DNA from: an uncultured Erythrobacter sp.
GTDB taxonomy: Bacteria; Pseudomonadota; Alphaproteobacteria; Sphingomonadales; Sphingomonadaceae
Length of the DNA: 64,000 bases
Direction: 5' to 3'
Assembly: GCA_947488085.1 (NCBI GenBank)
Contig: CANKYI010000001.1
Span: 1,435,928-1,499,927, forward strand
Each line of letters opens with the position of its first letter. Positions within the stretch are counted from its first letter, which is position 1. The notes beneath the pieces were generated by a model. That model did not search any database, was not told the origin of the DNA, and saw nothing but the letters and a program-made list of their open reading frames with translations. Positions 26,747 to 35,121 of this stretch are shown in pieces. The translations under genes were made by a program, and so were the position numbers.

Positions 26747-27328
26747 ATGATCAACCGTATCCGCGAAATTCGAAAGGCAAAGGGCCTGACCCTCGCCGAT
26801 CTCGCAGAAGCCTGTGATCCGCCCACAACCGCTCAAACAATCGGGCGTTTGGAGACAGGGATGCGTAACCTGTCGATCAAGTGGATGGACCGAATTGGCA
26901 CGGCGCTCGACATTGATCCCGAAATTTTGGTTCGTTCCGAAGGACAAGAGCGCGCTCAGATCGTTGCGCAAATGGGATTGAGCGAGCCAGAGGCGCTCTC
27001 CACTCCGCGAGAGGCAATTTTGCCCACTGAAATCGCGGCTTCTGGCGAAGATGCCAAGATGCTGGTACTCGAAGTGACTGCATCGGTCGGCGAATACAGG
27101 CCCGGAGACATGGTATGGCTGCGACAGATACAGCCCGAAGATGCCGCAAGTGCGATTAACCGCGATTGCTTGGTCCCTCGCCCCGGTGGCCGCTTCACCT
27201 TTGGCCGCTTGATCGACCGTAAGGGGACAATGGTGGGCATTCTCCCCTCACAGGCGGGAAACAAGCAGCAAGTCATCGACAATCCACCATGGATCGCAGT
27301 CGCGATGATGCTGGTGCGCCCTTTGTGA
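26747..27328 (+). CDS. XRE-family transcriptional regulator
   Basis: 193 residues. N-terminal helix-turn-helix (MINRIREIRKAKGLTLADLA, TAQTIGRLETGMRNLS) followed by a C-terminal domain with GEYRPGDMVWLRQI and GGRFTFGRLIDRKGTMVGIL, which resembles the peptidase S24/LexA-like sensing domain without a recognisable Ser-Lys pair. Likely a repressor. It is divergent from the DUF6456 gene, with 114 bases between the starts, so it may control both. Confidence 0.85.
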   Translation: MINRIREIRKAKGLTLADLAEACDPPTTAQTIGRLETGMRNLSIKWMDRIGTALDIDPEILVRSEGQERAQIVAQMGLSEPEALSTPREAILPTEIAASGEDAKMLVLEVTASVGEYRPGDMVWLRQIQPEDAASAINRDCLVPRPGGRFTFGRLIDRKGTMVGILPSQAGNKQQVIDNPPWIAVAMMLVRPL

Positions 27329-27438
27329 TATCCGGTGTCTGATATGCGATGTTCTTGGCGCGCGGCCTTAACCACAAACAGCGCAAACCGCTTTAACACA
27401 ACGCGCCTAACCTGATGGATAGGCAAGGAGAGACTTTG

Positions 27439-27468
27439 GTGAATACGGTGCTGGAGATTATGACATGA
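27439..27468 (+). CDS. Possible 9-codon leader peptide coupled to the glycosyltransferase
   Basis: A GTG codon 7 bases after AAGGAGA opens a 9-residue frame (VNTVLEIMT) whose TGA overlaps the ATG of the glycosyltransferase as ATGA. The glycosyltransferase also has GGAG at proper spacing, so this could be coincidence. Confidence 0.35.
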   Translation: MNTVLEIMT

Positions 27469-28655
27469 AGCATGTCCTAGCGCTCAGCACGCTCTATCCA
27501 AACTCGGTCAATCCGCGCTTTGGCACCTTTGTGGCGCGCTCATTAGAGGCGCTGGCGAAGCGTGGGCGCGACCATAGCGATTGGCGAGTGAGCGTAATCA
27601 ACCCCATCGGACTGCCTCCGATTGCGCTGGGCCGGTATCGTGCGCTGTCACAACTTGATCCTGTCGGCGAAGAGCATGGTGTTACGATCCACCGTCCACG
27701 CTTTACTCTAATCCCCAATATCGGCGCGCGGCGCAACGCCTCTGCCATAGCAAAGGCCGCGTTGCCGCTGGTGGAGCAGATCCACGCAGCGACGCCAATC
27801 GATATCATCGATGCGCAATTCTTTTTCCCCGATGGCCCTGCGGCTGCTTGGATCGCGGGCAAATTAGGTGTGCCGCTCTCTCTCAAGGCGCGGGGTAGCG
27901 ACATAACCTATTGGGGCGGAATTGATTTCGCGCGTGAACAAATGCTTGAGGCCGCTGGACAGGCCGACGGATTGCTGGCTGTGAGCGCAGCCTTGGCCGA
28001 CCAAATGGCGGATATAGGCATGCCGCGAAACAAGATCAGAGTGCATTATACGGGGTTGGATCGCGACCGCTTTCGCCCGCTCGAACACACCCAATTGCGC
28101 GCGCAAATCGGCGCCGAGCTGGGCTTTGTGATCCCTGACAATGCCCCTTTGCTGACCTGCGTGGGCGCGTTGATAGAGCGCAAGGGGCAAGACATCGCAA
28201 TCGCCGCTACCGCTCAGATTGAAGGCGCGCGACTAATCCTAGTCGGCAAAGGCGATGATGAGGCGCATTTGCGCGATCTGGCGCGTGATCTCGGCGTTGC
28301 AGAGCGCGTGCATTTTGTCGGCTCGCTCGACCATGATCTGTTACCGCTGGTGCTATCGGCCTCCGATGTGATGGTGCTGCCCACTCGCAATGAAGGGCTG
28401 GCCAATGCTTGGGTCGAAGCGCTCGCCTGCGGTACACCTGTCGTGACTTGCGACGTGGGTGGGGCGCGCGAATTGATCACCAACAACACCGCCGGACGGC
28501 TAGTAGAACGCAATCCAGAAGCGGTGGCAGCGGGTATAAGCGAAGTGTTGAACAACCCGCCCATGCGACAGGCTGTGGCGGCGCTTGCAGAGAAATTCAG
28601 CTGGGACACCAACGCTCTAGAGCTGGCTGCACATTACGAACAGCTCCTGCGATAA
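27465..28655 (+). CDS. Glycosyltransferase family 4 protein
   Basis: 396 residues with two Rossmann halves and no membrane segment. The N-terminal half begins LALSTLYPNSVNPRFGTFV, with DAQFFFPDG near residue 110. The C-terminal donor-binding half has GALIERKGQD, ILVGKGDDE and the GT4 Glu pair in NEGLANAWVEALACGTPVV. These enzymes move a sugar from a nucleotide donor onto a polysaccharide, lipid or teichuronic-type acceptor. The gene is alone, so the acceptor is unknown. Confidence 0.88.
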   Translation: MKHVLALSTLYPNSVNPRFGTFVARSLEALAKRGRDHSDWRVSVINPIGLPPIALGRYRALSQLDPVGEEHGVTIHRPRFTLIPNIGARRNASAIAKAALPLVEQIHAATPIDIIDAQFFFPDGPAAAWIAGKLGVPLSLKARGSDITYWGGIDFAREQMLEAAGQADGLLAVSAALADQMADIGMPRNKIRVHYTGLDRDRFRPLEHTQLRAQIGAELGFVIPDNAPLLTCVGALIERKGQDIAIAATAQIEGARLILVGKGDDEAHLRDLARDLGVAERVHFVGSLDHDLLPLVLSASDVMVLPTRNEGLANAWVEALACGTPVVTCDVGGARELITNNTAGRLVERNPEAVAAGISEVLNNPPMRQAVAALAEKFSWDTNALELAAHYEQLLR

Positions 28656-28673
28656 CGCTGTGAACTGGTGGCC

Positions 28674-29651
28674 TTAGAGCTGCCCCAGCACCTTCTTCTC
28701 TTGCTTGTCCGCTTCCGTCTCTGTCGGAACGAAACTGTCGGAATTGACACCCATCCAGATGAGGATCGGCGATGCGAGATACACGCTCGAATAGGTGCCG
28801 ATAAACAGACCCGCCGTGATCGCCACGACCAAGCCGAACAGGCTGGCAGGGCCAAACAATAGCAACGGCAAGAGCGCCACCAACAGCGTCAACGACGTCA
28901 TCACTGTGCGTGCCAAAGTCTCATTCACTGACAGATCAAGCAACTCCGGAAGCGGCATCTTGCGATACTTTTTCAAGTTTTCCCGGATGCGATCATAAAC
29001 GACGATCGTATCGTTCAACGAATAGCCGATAATGGCCAGAATGGCGGCGATGATCTGGAGACTAAATTCCAGCTGAAACAGCGCGAACATGCCCATCGTC
29101 ACGGAGACATCGTGGAACAAAGCGAACAATGCGCCCACGCCAAACTGCCATTCGAACCGGATCCAAATGTACAACGCAACCATGACCATCGCGGCCAGCA
29201 GCGCTAGCCCGGCATCGCGGCTAAATTCCTCGGCCACTTTACCTGAAACCGTGTTGTTACCATCGGTTCGCACACCGTCATATTGGCTCTCAATCGCAGC
29301 GACGACTTCATTGCCAATCTCAGTTGCTGCACCCGGTGTATCTTCGACATCTGCGGGTAGCGGCACGCGGATTGAGACCACATTGGGAGCGCCAAATTCC
29401 TGCACTACAGGCGTACCATAGCCAAGCGCCTCAACCTGCTCACGCAGATCAGCAACAGGCGCCACAGCCTGATCTTCAAAAGTGAGGTTGACCTCCTGAC
29501 CACCGGCAAAATCAATGCCTAGATTCAAGCCATTGACCGCGACCAGCGCCCAGCTTGCGATCATCAAAGCGATGCTGAACATAAAGAACGGCACGCGCAG
29601 TTTGAGGAATTTGATGTTGGTGTCCTGAGGGACGAGTTTAAGCAGTTTCAT
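28674..29651 (-). CDS. secF: Protein translocase subunit SecF
   Basis: 325 residues, six membrane helices. The N-terminus MKLLKLVPQDTNIKFLKLR leads into helix 1, then NGLNLGIDFAGGQEV (SecF signature), a periplasmic P1 domain, and the RND-like membrane block with IIGYSLNDTIVVYDRIREN and VNETLARTVMTSL. It works with SecD and YajC to drive late steps of Sec export using the proton gradient. It follows secD by 17 bases. Confidence 0.96.
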   Translation of the reverse strand: MKLLKLVPQDTNIKFLKLRVPFFMFSIALMIASWALVAVNGLNLGIDFAGGQEVNLTFEDQAVAPVADLREQVEALGYGTPVVQEFGAPNVVSIRVPLPADVEDTPGAATEIGNEVVAAIESQYDGVRTDGNNTVSGKVAEEFSRDAGLALLAAMVMVALYIWIRFEWQFGVGALFALFHDVSVTMGMFALFQLEFSLQIIAAILAIIGYSLNDTIVVYDRIRENLKKYRKMPLPELLDLSVNETLARTVMTSLTLLVALLPLLLFGPASLFGLVVAITAGLFIGTYSSVYLASPILIWMGVNSDSFVPTETEADKQEKKVLGQL

Positions 29652-29668
29652 GTCTCGGCTCCCTAGGC

Positions 29669-31333
29669 TCAAATCGTGATGTCTTTGGGGCGTTTCGCGC
29701 TGAGATAGCCAGCCACCCACATCTTGGTCAGAGTGAGTGCGGTAAAGACCGACGTCACCAGCCCGATCACCAGCACAACGGCAAAGCCACGGATCGGACC
29801 AGAGCCGAATGCGAACAGCAATGCGCCTGCGATAAAGTTGGTGATGTTCGCATCGTAAATCGCGCGGCTCGCCTCTTTATAGCCATTCTCGACTGCGGTT
29901 ATGACCTTGCGTCCGCGTTTTCGCTCTTCGCGTATGCGTTCATTGATCAGCACGTTGGCATCAACCGCCGCGCCCACTGTCAGAACAAAGCCAGCAATGC
30001 CCGGCAAGGTCAGCGTAAAGTTGCCAATCGCCATCGCTCCCAGCAGGATCAGAACGTTGAACACCAGCGCGATGGTCGCATAAACGCCAAACCGGCCATA
30101 GGTCGCCATCATCAAGGCGATCACAGCCAAGCTGCCGATCATCATCGCAATCAAACCACTACGGATCGACTGCTCGCCCAATTCTGCACTGACCGTGCGC
30201 TCCTCGATCACAGTCAAAGGCACTGGCAACGCACCCGATTGCAGCGAGATCGCCAGCTGGTTGGCGCTTTCTGCGGTGAAATTGCCGGATATTTGCGCAG
30301 ACCCGCCCAAGATCGGTTCGTTAAATTGCGGCGCTGAGATCACCTCACCATCGAGGATAATCGCAAATCTTTCGCCTACATTTTCGGTAGACAGCTTGGC
30401 AAAACGTTGTCCGCCCTGCTGATCAAATGTGATGTTGACGACGTCTTCATTGTTGCGTTGATCCACACCGGCGCGCGCATCAATCAGGCTATCACCGCGA
30501 ATACCGCCCAGCCGTTTTACCGCAATCGCGGTAAGCCCTTCATCGGCCCCCTCGGCGAATGGGAATATCTGGCTGCCAGCCCCCGCAACACCAGCGTCTG
30601 TATTGGTTTGAAGCGCTTGTTGATCGACCAGTTTAAACTCCAACTGAGCGGTCTGGCCCAGTTGATCTTTCAAAGCTTGGGGATCGGCAAGGCCGGGCAC
30701 CTGCACGACGATACGTGTGTCGCCCTGGCGGATGATCGTCGGCTCGCGCGTACCGAGCAAATCGATCCGGCGACGGACCACTTCAACCGCGCCTTCCATG
30801 GCCGTGTTGAGCGCCTGTTCCGCGCCGCTATCAGTTGTTTCAAGGACGATGCGCTGGCCGTCATCGACGCTGAAATCCCATTCGCGCTGCAAACCATCCC
30901 CCATCATCAGAGGCTCTAGAACACCGCGCGCACGGTCAATATCGGCGGACGTTTCGAGGATCAGCGACAATTGCCCGTTGTTGCGCGACGTGCTGCCAAA
31001 CTCGATTTCCGGAGTGGCGTTGCGCAATGCCGCTTCAACTGCCTCTTCCATATTTTCAAGCCGTTGCAGCGCAACATCCGCTGGGTCCGCTTCGAGCAGC
31101 AAGTGCGATCCGCCGGCAAGGTCGAGGCCAAGATTGACTTGCGGGAATGGGGACTCGCTATCGTCATCCCCATCATCGCCAGTAACAGCGTCGCCAGCAT
31201 CAATAGCCTCTACAGGGGTCGCCACCTCGGGCTCGGCGATGAATGGCTGCACCAACGATGGCAGCGCCGCAGCGGCCATCGCGAGGGTAAAGACCCAAAG
31301 CGAAATCTTCTTCCAGAGGGGGAATTCAAGCAT
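29669..31333 (-). CDS. secD: Protein translocase subunit SecD
   Basis: 554 residues: a first helix, QVNLGLDLAGGSHLLLE (SecD signature), a large periplasmic region, and five C-terminal helices with GAAVDANVLINERIREE. An Asp-rich acidic stretch (GDDGDDDSESPFP) follows helix 1 and looks lineage-specific. Second gene of yajC-secD-secF. Confidence 0.96.
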   Translation of the reverse strand: MLEFPLWKKISLWVFTLAMAAAALPSLVQPFIAEPEVATPVEAIDAGDAVTGDDGDDDSESPFPQVNLGLDLAGGSHLLLEADPADVALQRLENMEEAVEAALRNATPEIEFGSTSRNNGQLSLILETSADIDRARGVLEPLMMGDGLQREWDFSVDDGQRIVLETTDSGAEQALNTAMEGAVEVVRRRIDLLGTREPTIIRQGDTRIVVQVPGLADPQALKDQLGQTAQLEFKLVDQQALQTNTDAGVAGAGSQIFPFAEGADEGLTAIAVKRLGGIRGDSLIDARAGVDQRNNEDVVNITFDQQGGQRFAKLSTENVGERFAIILDGEVISAPQFNEPILGGSAQISGNFTAESANQLAISLQSGALPVPLTVIEERTVSAELGEQSIRSGLIAMMIGSLAVIALMMATYGRFGVYATIALVFNVLILLGAMAIGNFTLTLPGIAGFVLTVGAAVDANVLINERIREERKRGRKVITAVENGYKEASRAIYDANITNFIAGALLFAFGSGPIRGFAVVLVIGLVTSVFTALTLTKMWVAGYLSAKRPKDITI

Positions 31334-31388
31334 TGCCGCTCAGTCTCAATCCAGTTTCCATGTCTATTCGGTGAAGGGGTTTCGCCCC

Positions 31389-31715
31389 TTAATCGTTGGC
31401 TGGCTTGCCGCCTGGCTCAATCAGATCGGCGATAGTGTGCTTGACCGCTTTCACGCGCACGTCTTTGCCCAATTCCAACTCAGCATAGGTGTCATCAACT
31501 TTGAGCACTTTGCCAACCAAGCCGCCTTGCGTGATGACCTTGTCACCCTTTTTCAGGCCGCTGACCTTCTCTTGGTGCTCTTTGGTTCGCTTCATTTGAG
31601 GGCGGATGATCAGGAACCAGAAAATCACAACCATGCCGACAATCGGCAGCCAATTAATCCAGGCCGGTGGCGCTTCTCCGGCACCTGTTGCTGCTGCGGC
31701 TAAAAGCTCAATCAT
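31389..31715 (-). CDS. yajC: Preprotein translocase subunit YajC
   Basis: 108 residues: one membrane helix (WLPIVGMVVIFWFLIIRPQMKR) and a small cytoplasmic beta domain (LKKGDKVITQGGLVGKVLKVDD), the standard YajC layout. The ATG at 31715 (MIELLAAAATGAGEAPP) is preferred over an upstream in-frame codon. It heads the sec operon and overlaps nothing; the 253 bases upstream, before tRNA-Pro, should hold the promoter. Confidence 0.95.
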   Translation of the reverse strand: MIELLAAAATGAGEAPPAWINWLPIVGMVVIFWFLIIRPQMKRTKEHQEKVSGLKKGDKVITQGGLVGKVLKVDDTYAELELGKDVRVKAVKHTIADLIEPGGKPAND

Positions 31716-31968
31716 GTGTCTAGAAACCCGTCGAAATATATGTGTCGTCAATCGGCCTAGTCAGATCGCGCCGCTCCATTAAGAGCGCCACAATCCAGCC
31801 TTGACCCTGTGCGTAAGTGGGCGCGGTTAGCAGCAATGCAACCGCGCGGCAATTGGAGCGCGCAAAAGGTGGTGCAAGGCTGCATCACTGGCTCTGTATG
31901 CGCTTTGCCATGACAGGTCGCTTGCCAGACCAAAATCCCCCGCCTATAGCGCGCGCCTCCACTGGATA

Positions 31969-32045
31969 CGGGAAGTAGCGCAGCCTGGTAGCGCATCACA
32001 CTGGGGGTGTGGGGGTCGCAGGTTCGAATCCTGTCTTCCCGACCA
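31969..32045 (+). tRNA. tRNA-Pro (GGG anticodon), island attachment target
   Basis: CGGGAAG pairs with CTTCCCG, followed by ACCA. The anticodon stem TCACA/TGTGG encloses the loop CTGGGGG with anticodon GGG. The T arm is CGCAGGTTCGAATCCTGTC. Length 77. Its 3' half recurs at 38826 and 54007, marking it as the integration site of the island. Confidence 0.97.
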
Positions 32046-32063
32046 GTGGAAACAATGACTTAG
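32002..32063 (+). repeat. attL of the island (tRNA-Pro 3' end)
   Basis: 62 bases starting in the anticodon loop and running 18 bases past the tRNA. 61 of 62 match 38826-38887 (GAATCC here, GGATCC there). Its inner 42 bases (32009-32050) match 54007-54048 with one mismatch. Confidence 0.93.
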
Positions 32064-32090
32064 TGACGATCGCTTTCCTAGAAGTTTCGC

Positions 32091-32110
32091 GTGGTAAGCG
32101 TATGGTAAGC
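32091..32110 (+). repeat. Candidate integrase arm sites, left end of element A
   Basis: GTGGTAAGC and ATGGTAAGC as direct repeats two bases apart, 27 bases after the att core. The same pair recurs at 38915, and beside both integrase starts. Confidence 0.55.
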
Positions 32111-32163
32111 GGGCTCTTGGTTTTCGCCTCAGTGGCTTAAGTGGTCTGCTACTCGCAGATTTG

Positions 32164-32439
32164 CTACTCAGTCTTTGGTTGATCCTTTCCTCGACGTGCA
32201 TATGCTTCGAGGCCTTTCAACATGCTTCGATCGTAGAACACTTTTTGCGTGGTTCTCTGGTTCATCAATTCGGACAGGAACCCGAGGATTAGATCAGGCT
32301 CTACTCCAAAAGATCTCGCGATCTCTAAGCCGGATGCGAGCTTTTGCGGTGTCCCTCGCCGAAACAAGACCTTCCGCTTCCATCGCCATGAGCGGAAGGG
32401 TTGCGAGCTAGCATTCAATCCAGAGAAAGGCCTGCCCAC
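32164..32439 (-). CDS. Small unknown protein at left end of element A
   Basis: 91 residues from a GTG. The second half ([20 protein letters not shown], then [16 protein letters not shown]) reads like a helical soluble protein, but the first 30 residues are Arg/Ser-rich and less convincing, so the true start may be internal. No family recognised. It is the only plausible gene between the att site and the DoxX gene. Could be a remnant. Confidence 0.35.
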   Translation of the reverse strand: MGRPFSGLNASSQPFRSWRWKRKVLFRRGTPQKLASGLEIARSFGVEPDLILGFLSELMNQRTTQKVFYDRSMLKGLEAYARRGKDQPKTE

Positions 32440-32587
32440 TCTGGCTCTTTGTCATCCCAAAGCGGCTAGTCGGTTCACGGCCCAGTTGCGGCCACAGACG
32501 GACCTAATAGTCTGTTTGAAAAATGGACGCCTATGCGGATCACGACTATGGCAGTCCACAGATGCGGGCCAATTCTGTTTTTGGTGA

Positions 32588-33001
32588 TCATTTGTTGAAC
32601 GCGGCGCCCAGAAGCGCGAGCCTGCGCGAATGCTCGATCCCAGCGACCCCAACCAAGCCAGAAGCTATGGCAACGTTCTTGAAGAAAAGAGACAGCTCCA
32701 ATTGAGCCATGATCCCTTCCAGCGCCCAGAATCGATGGAAAACCAGATTTGTCGCAAGGGTAAATGCTGCAAGAACAATGGCACCCAATACTGACCCACG
32801 AACACCGAACGCGACGATAAATCCACCAATCAACTCAAGCAGAATGACAGCCGGCAAAAGCAGTGCCGGCTGCTGCATTCCTGCATCCGTCATCTTGTGC
32901 AATGTGGGTCCATACGATGCGAGTTTGTTGATACCACCCAGCACGAACAGCGACGCCAAACCTATGCGCCCGGCGGTGTAGGAGGCGTGCGTTAACGTCA
33001 T
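32588..33001 (-). CDS. DoxX-family membrane protein
   Basis: 137 residues with four membrane helices. The first, RIGLASLFVLGGINKLASY, carries the DoxX-type GINKL motif; later helices include LLLPAVILLELIGGFIVAFG and GAIVLAAFTLATNLVFHRFW. DoxX proteins are small quinone- or redox-linked membrane subunits of uncertain role. The ATG overlaps the stop of the SnoaL-like gene (4 bases), so the two are translated together. Confidence 0.85.
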   Translation of the reverse strand: MTLTHASYTAGRIGLASLFVLGGINKLASYGPTLHKMTDAGMQQPALLLPAVILLELIGGFIVAFGVRGSVLGAIVLAAFTLATNLVFHRFWALEGIMAQLELSLFFKNVAIASGLVGVAGIEHSRRLALLGAAFNK

Positions 33002-33489
33002 TGAGATTGCGCAGTACGCCCTTGAGAGATCAGCGTCGCAGTATTGACCCATTCCGCAAAGTTCGTGATTTTACCATCCTCGTTGATTGAAATCTTGAAG
33101 ACGTAACGGTTGCGATAAGGGGCGCCGGTTTCGGCGACTTGCAGGTTGCCGTTGGCCTCCATCCAAACCGTTCGTTTGTCAGATGAGACTGTGTAAGTCC
33201 GATCGACGAACTCGATGTTCTCATAATTGGCTGTGATGATTTGGAAATAAGCGGTTGCCGGAAAGCTTCTTATCGAACCTTCGCCGGTCTCTCCGTTGGG
33301 ATTGAACATTGCGTGTACCATCGCTCCATCCGCAATGGCCTCGCGAACCGCTGGCATGTCCTCTGCCAAAACCGCTTCAAACAAGGGATCCACCACTTCG
33401 GCAATGGGATCGTTTGGGTCAAGAGCAAAGGCAGGTGACGCCGCCAATGCTGCGGCTGCGGTGACACAGATTGCGAAAGTCTTCATCAT
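32998..33489 (-). CDS. Exported SnoaL-like (NTF2-fold) protein
   Basis: 163 residues with a signal peptide (MMKTFAICVTAAAALAASPAFA, cut after ALA/AFA). The mature part has DPLFEAVLAEDMPAVREAIA and a beta sheet ending FKISINEDGKITNFAEWVN, the NTF2 fold. Middle gene of a three-gene operon between enoyl-CoA hydratase (42 bases upstream) and DoxX (overlapping). Confidence 0.8.
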   Translation of the reverse strand: MMKTFAICVTAAAALAASPAFALDPNDPIAEVVDPLFEAVLAEDMPAVREAIADGAMVHAMFNPNGETGEGSIRSFPATAYFQIITANYENIEFVDRTYTVSSDKRTVWMEANGNLQVAETGAPYRNRYVFKISINEDGKITNFAEWVNTATLISQGRTAQSQ

Positions 33490-33531
33490 TTTGGGCTCCT
33501 AAATTAACAGTTGTTTGGACGGATCGGCGGC

Positions 33532-34398
33532 TCAATCTGTCCAGAAGTCTATGGCCGCTTGCCGGCGCTTCCTGATCGGGCTGTCAGGATCATTGGCTGC
33601 ATAAGATGCCCAGCCATGGGCAGCATCGGCTTCTGGCACTTGCCAAGAACCATTGATCGCGCCGGTTAACGCCGCGCCCAATGCTTCGAACCCTTGCGCA
33701 GTGTAGAGGTCCGCCTCTACGTTCTTGTTGATCATGAACTTTAGCTGCCTCAGCCCTTGCTGGTTTTTCATAAGTAGCAATTCGACAAGTGCCTGCGTTT
33801 CATCAGCGAGTGTTTCGCTAGGCACGACACGGTTGAACAATCCAAGTTCCACCCCGCGGCTTGCTGGATGCAACGCACCGAGCAGATTGATCTCTTTGGT
33901 CATTCGCCGTCCAATGAGCCGCGCCATCCGCGTCGTGCCGCCCCAACCCGGCGTAATGCCCCAGTCAACTTCGGGCATCCCCCATTTGGAGCGCTCCGTA
34001 CAAATCACGAAATCGCACGCCATCGAGATTTCAAGTCCACCGCCGACACAGTAACCGTCGACCGAGGCGATGGTTATTTTATCAAGCTCTTCCAATGTGT
34101 TGGCCATGTGTTGGTATAGCCTCACACGGCGCATGATCTGATTGGCATCACCCCATGCCCCCGATCCCATTTCGGTAAGATCATCTCCGGTGCAAAAGTT
34201 GTCGCCAGCACCGCTGATCACGACAACCTTCGTTTCTAGGTCATCGCGCAAGTGCTCCATCACAGCGGTGAATTCAGCAGACAGATTGATTGACAAGGCG
34301 TTGAAGACCTCTGGCCGATTGAGCGTGACTCGCACAACGGGGCCGTCTTGCTCAAACGTCAGATCTTCAATCGTCGGCAGCTTGGCTGTTTGGAGCAT
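33532..34398 (-). CDS. Enoyl-CoA hydratase/isomerase family protein
   Basis: 288 residues, crotonase fold. GAGDNFCTGDDLTEMG and VDGYCVGGGLEISMACDFV form the CoA-thioester oxyanion hole; the second catalytic Glu may be in WGMPEVDWGITPGWGGTTRM. Chain length or reaction cannot be told by eye. The ATG at 34398 follows AAGGATATCGAAA; further in-frame codons exist up to 34455. It heads an operon with the SnoaL-like and DoxX genes and is divergent from an HxlR regulator. Confidence 0.86.
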   Translation of the reverse strand: MLQTAKLPTIEDLTFEQDGPVVRVTLNRPEVFNALSINLSAEFTAVMEHLRDDLETKVVVISGAGDNFCTGDDLTEMGSGAWGDANQIMRRVRLYQHMANTLEELDKITIASVDGYCVGGGLEISMACDFVICTERSKWGMPEVDWGITPGWGGTTRMARLIGRRMTKEINLLGALHPASRGVELGLFNRVVPSETLADETQALVELLLMKNQQGLRQLKFMINKNVEADLYTAQGFEALGAALTGAINGSWQVPEADAAHGWASYAANDPDSPIRKRRQAAIDFWTD

Positions 34399-34423
34399 TT
34401 TCGATATCCTTTGTGGTTGCATA

Positions 34424-34441
34424 TGACCAACCGAATGGTCA
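34424..34441. promoter_or_regulatory. Candidate operator between HxlR and enoyl-CoA hydratase genes
   Basis: Perfect inverted repeat TGACCA-ACCGAA-TGGTCA placed centrally in the 77-base divergent gap. Size and place fit a dimeric winged-helix regulator such as HxlR controlling both directions. Confidence 0.5.
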
Positions 34442-34475
34442 CTATCGAATCGCAAGTAACTTATAGGATATCGTT

Positions 34476-34961
34476 TTGCAAGTGACTAGTCAGAATGAAG
34501 GCACTGCGCGCCCTTTGCGGGATTCTGTGGAACAAGCCGTGGCCGAAATGGGAGATAGCTGGAGCTTCCTCATCCTGCGCGATGCCTTCTTTGGCGTCAG
34601 GCGGTTCGATGGATTGTTAAAAACGACGGGTGCATCGCCCAATATTCTTAGCGCTCGGCTCAAGAAGCTGGTGGGCTTCGGCATCCTGGAAAAGCGCGCC
34701 TATAATGAAAAGCCCCCCCGCTTTGAATATCGTCTGACGGAAAAAGGGCGTGATCTTTATCCAGCGATCATCTTGTTGATGAAGTGGGGCGACCATTGGG
34801 CTGGAAATGGTGATGGCAACGAAGCGAAATCCACCGCGAAGCCACCGATTGAGCTCATTCATCGCACGTGCGGCAAACCGATTGATCCGGTTCTCGAATG
34901 TGACAAATGCGGTGAACCTTTAAGGGTTCATGAGATGGACTGGAAAGCAACTGGTGATTGA
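34476..34961 (+). CDS. HxlR-family transcriptional regulator with C-terminal zinc ribbon
   Basis: 161 residues. Winged-helix HxlR domain: VAEMGDSWSFLILRDAFFGV, RRFDGLLKTTGASPNILSAR and YRLTEKGRDLYPAIILLMKW. After it, HRTCGK and CDKCGEPLRV supply Cys residues for a small zinc site, a form common in sphingomonads. Start is TTG after AGGATATCG, with GTG two codons later as alternative. Likely represses or activates the divergent enoyl-CoA hydratase operon. Confidence 0.85.
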   Translation: MQVTSQNEGTARPLRDSVEQAVAEMGDSWSFLILRDAFFGVRRFDGLLKTTGASPNILSARLKKLVGFGILEKRAYNEKPPRFEYRLTEKGRDLYPAIILLMKWGDHWAGNGDGNEAKSTAKPPIELIHRTCGKPIDPVLECDKCGEPLRVHEMDWKATGD

Positions 34962-35007
34962 CCCGCTGCTTTGCCCCGATCCACGGCTTGGCGACATTTT
35001 TCACTAC

Positions 35008-35033
35008 GTCCGCTCCCACCCCCACAAGCGGAC
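35008..35033. repeat. Inverted repeat after the HxlR gene
   Basis: GTCCGCT and AGCGGAC form a perfect 7-base stem around a 12-base loop, 47 bases after the HxlR stop. No T tract follows, so terminator function is doubtful. Confidence 0.4.
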
Positions 35034-35121
35034 CAAATCTGCGCTGGCTGCACCGGCAAAGAGCCGTCTGTCCGCTTAGTCAGGTGGTCACCCAAAAGCC
35101 GACCGGCTGGTCGCGACCCAC

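Noticed and set aside
30717..31703. Plus-strand frame of 328 codons antisense to secD and yajC
   Set aside because: Shadow of well-identified sec genes; Ser/Arg-rich and without a domain.
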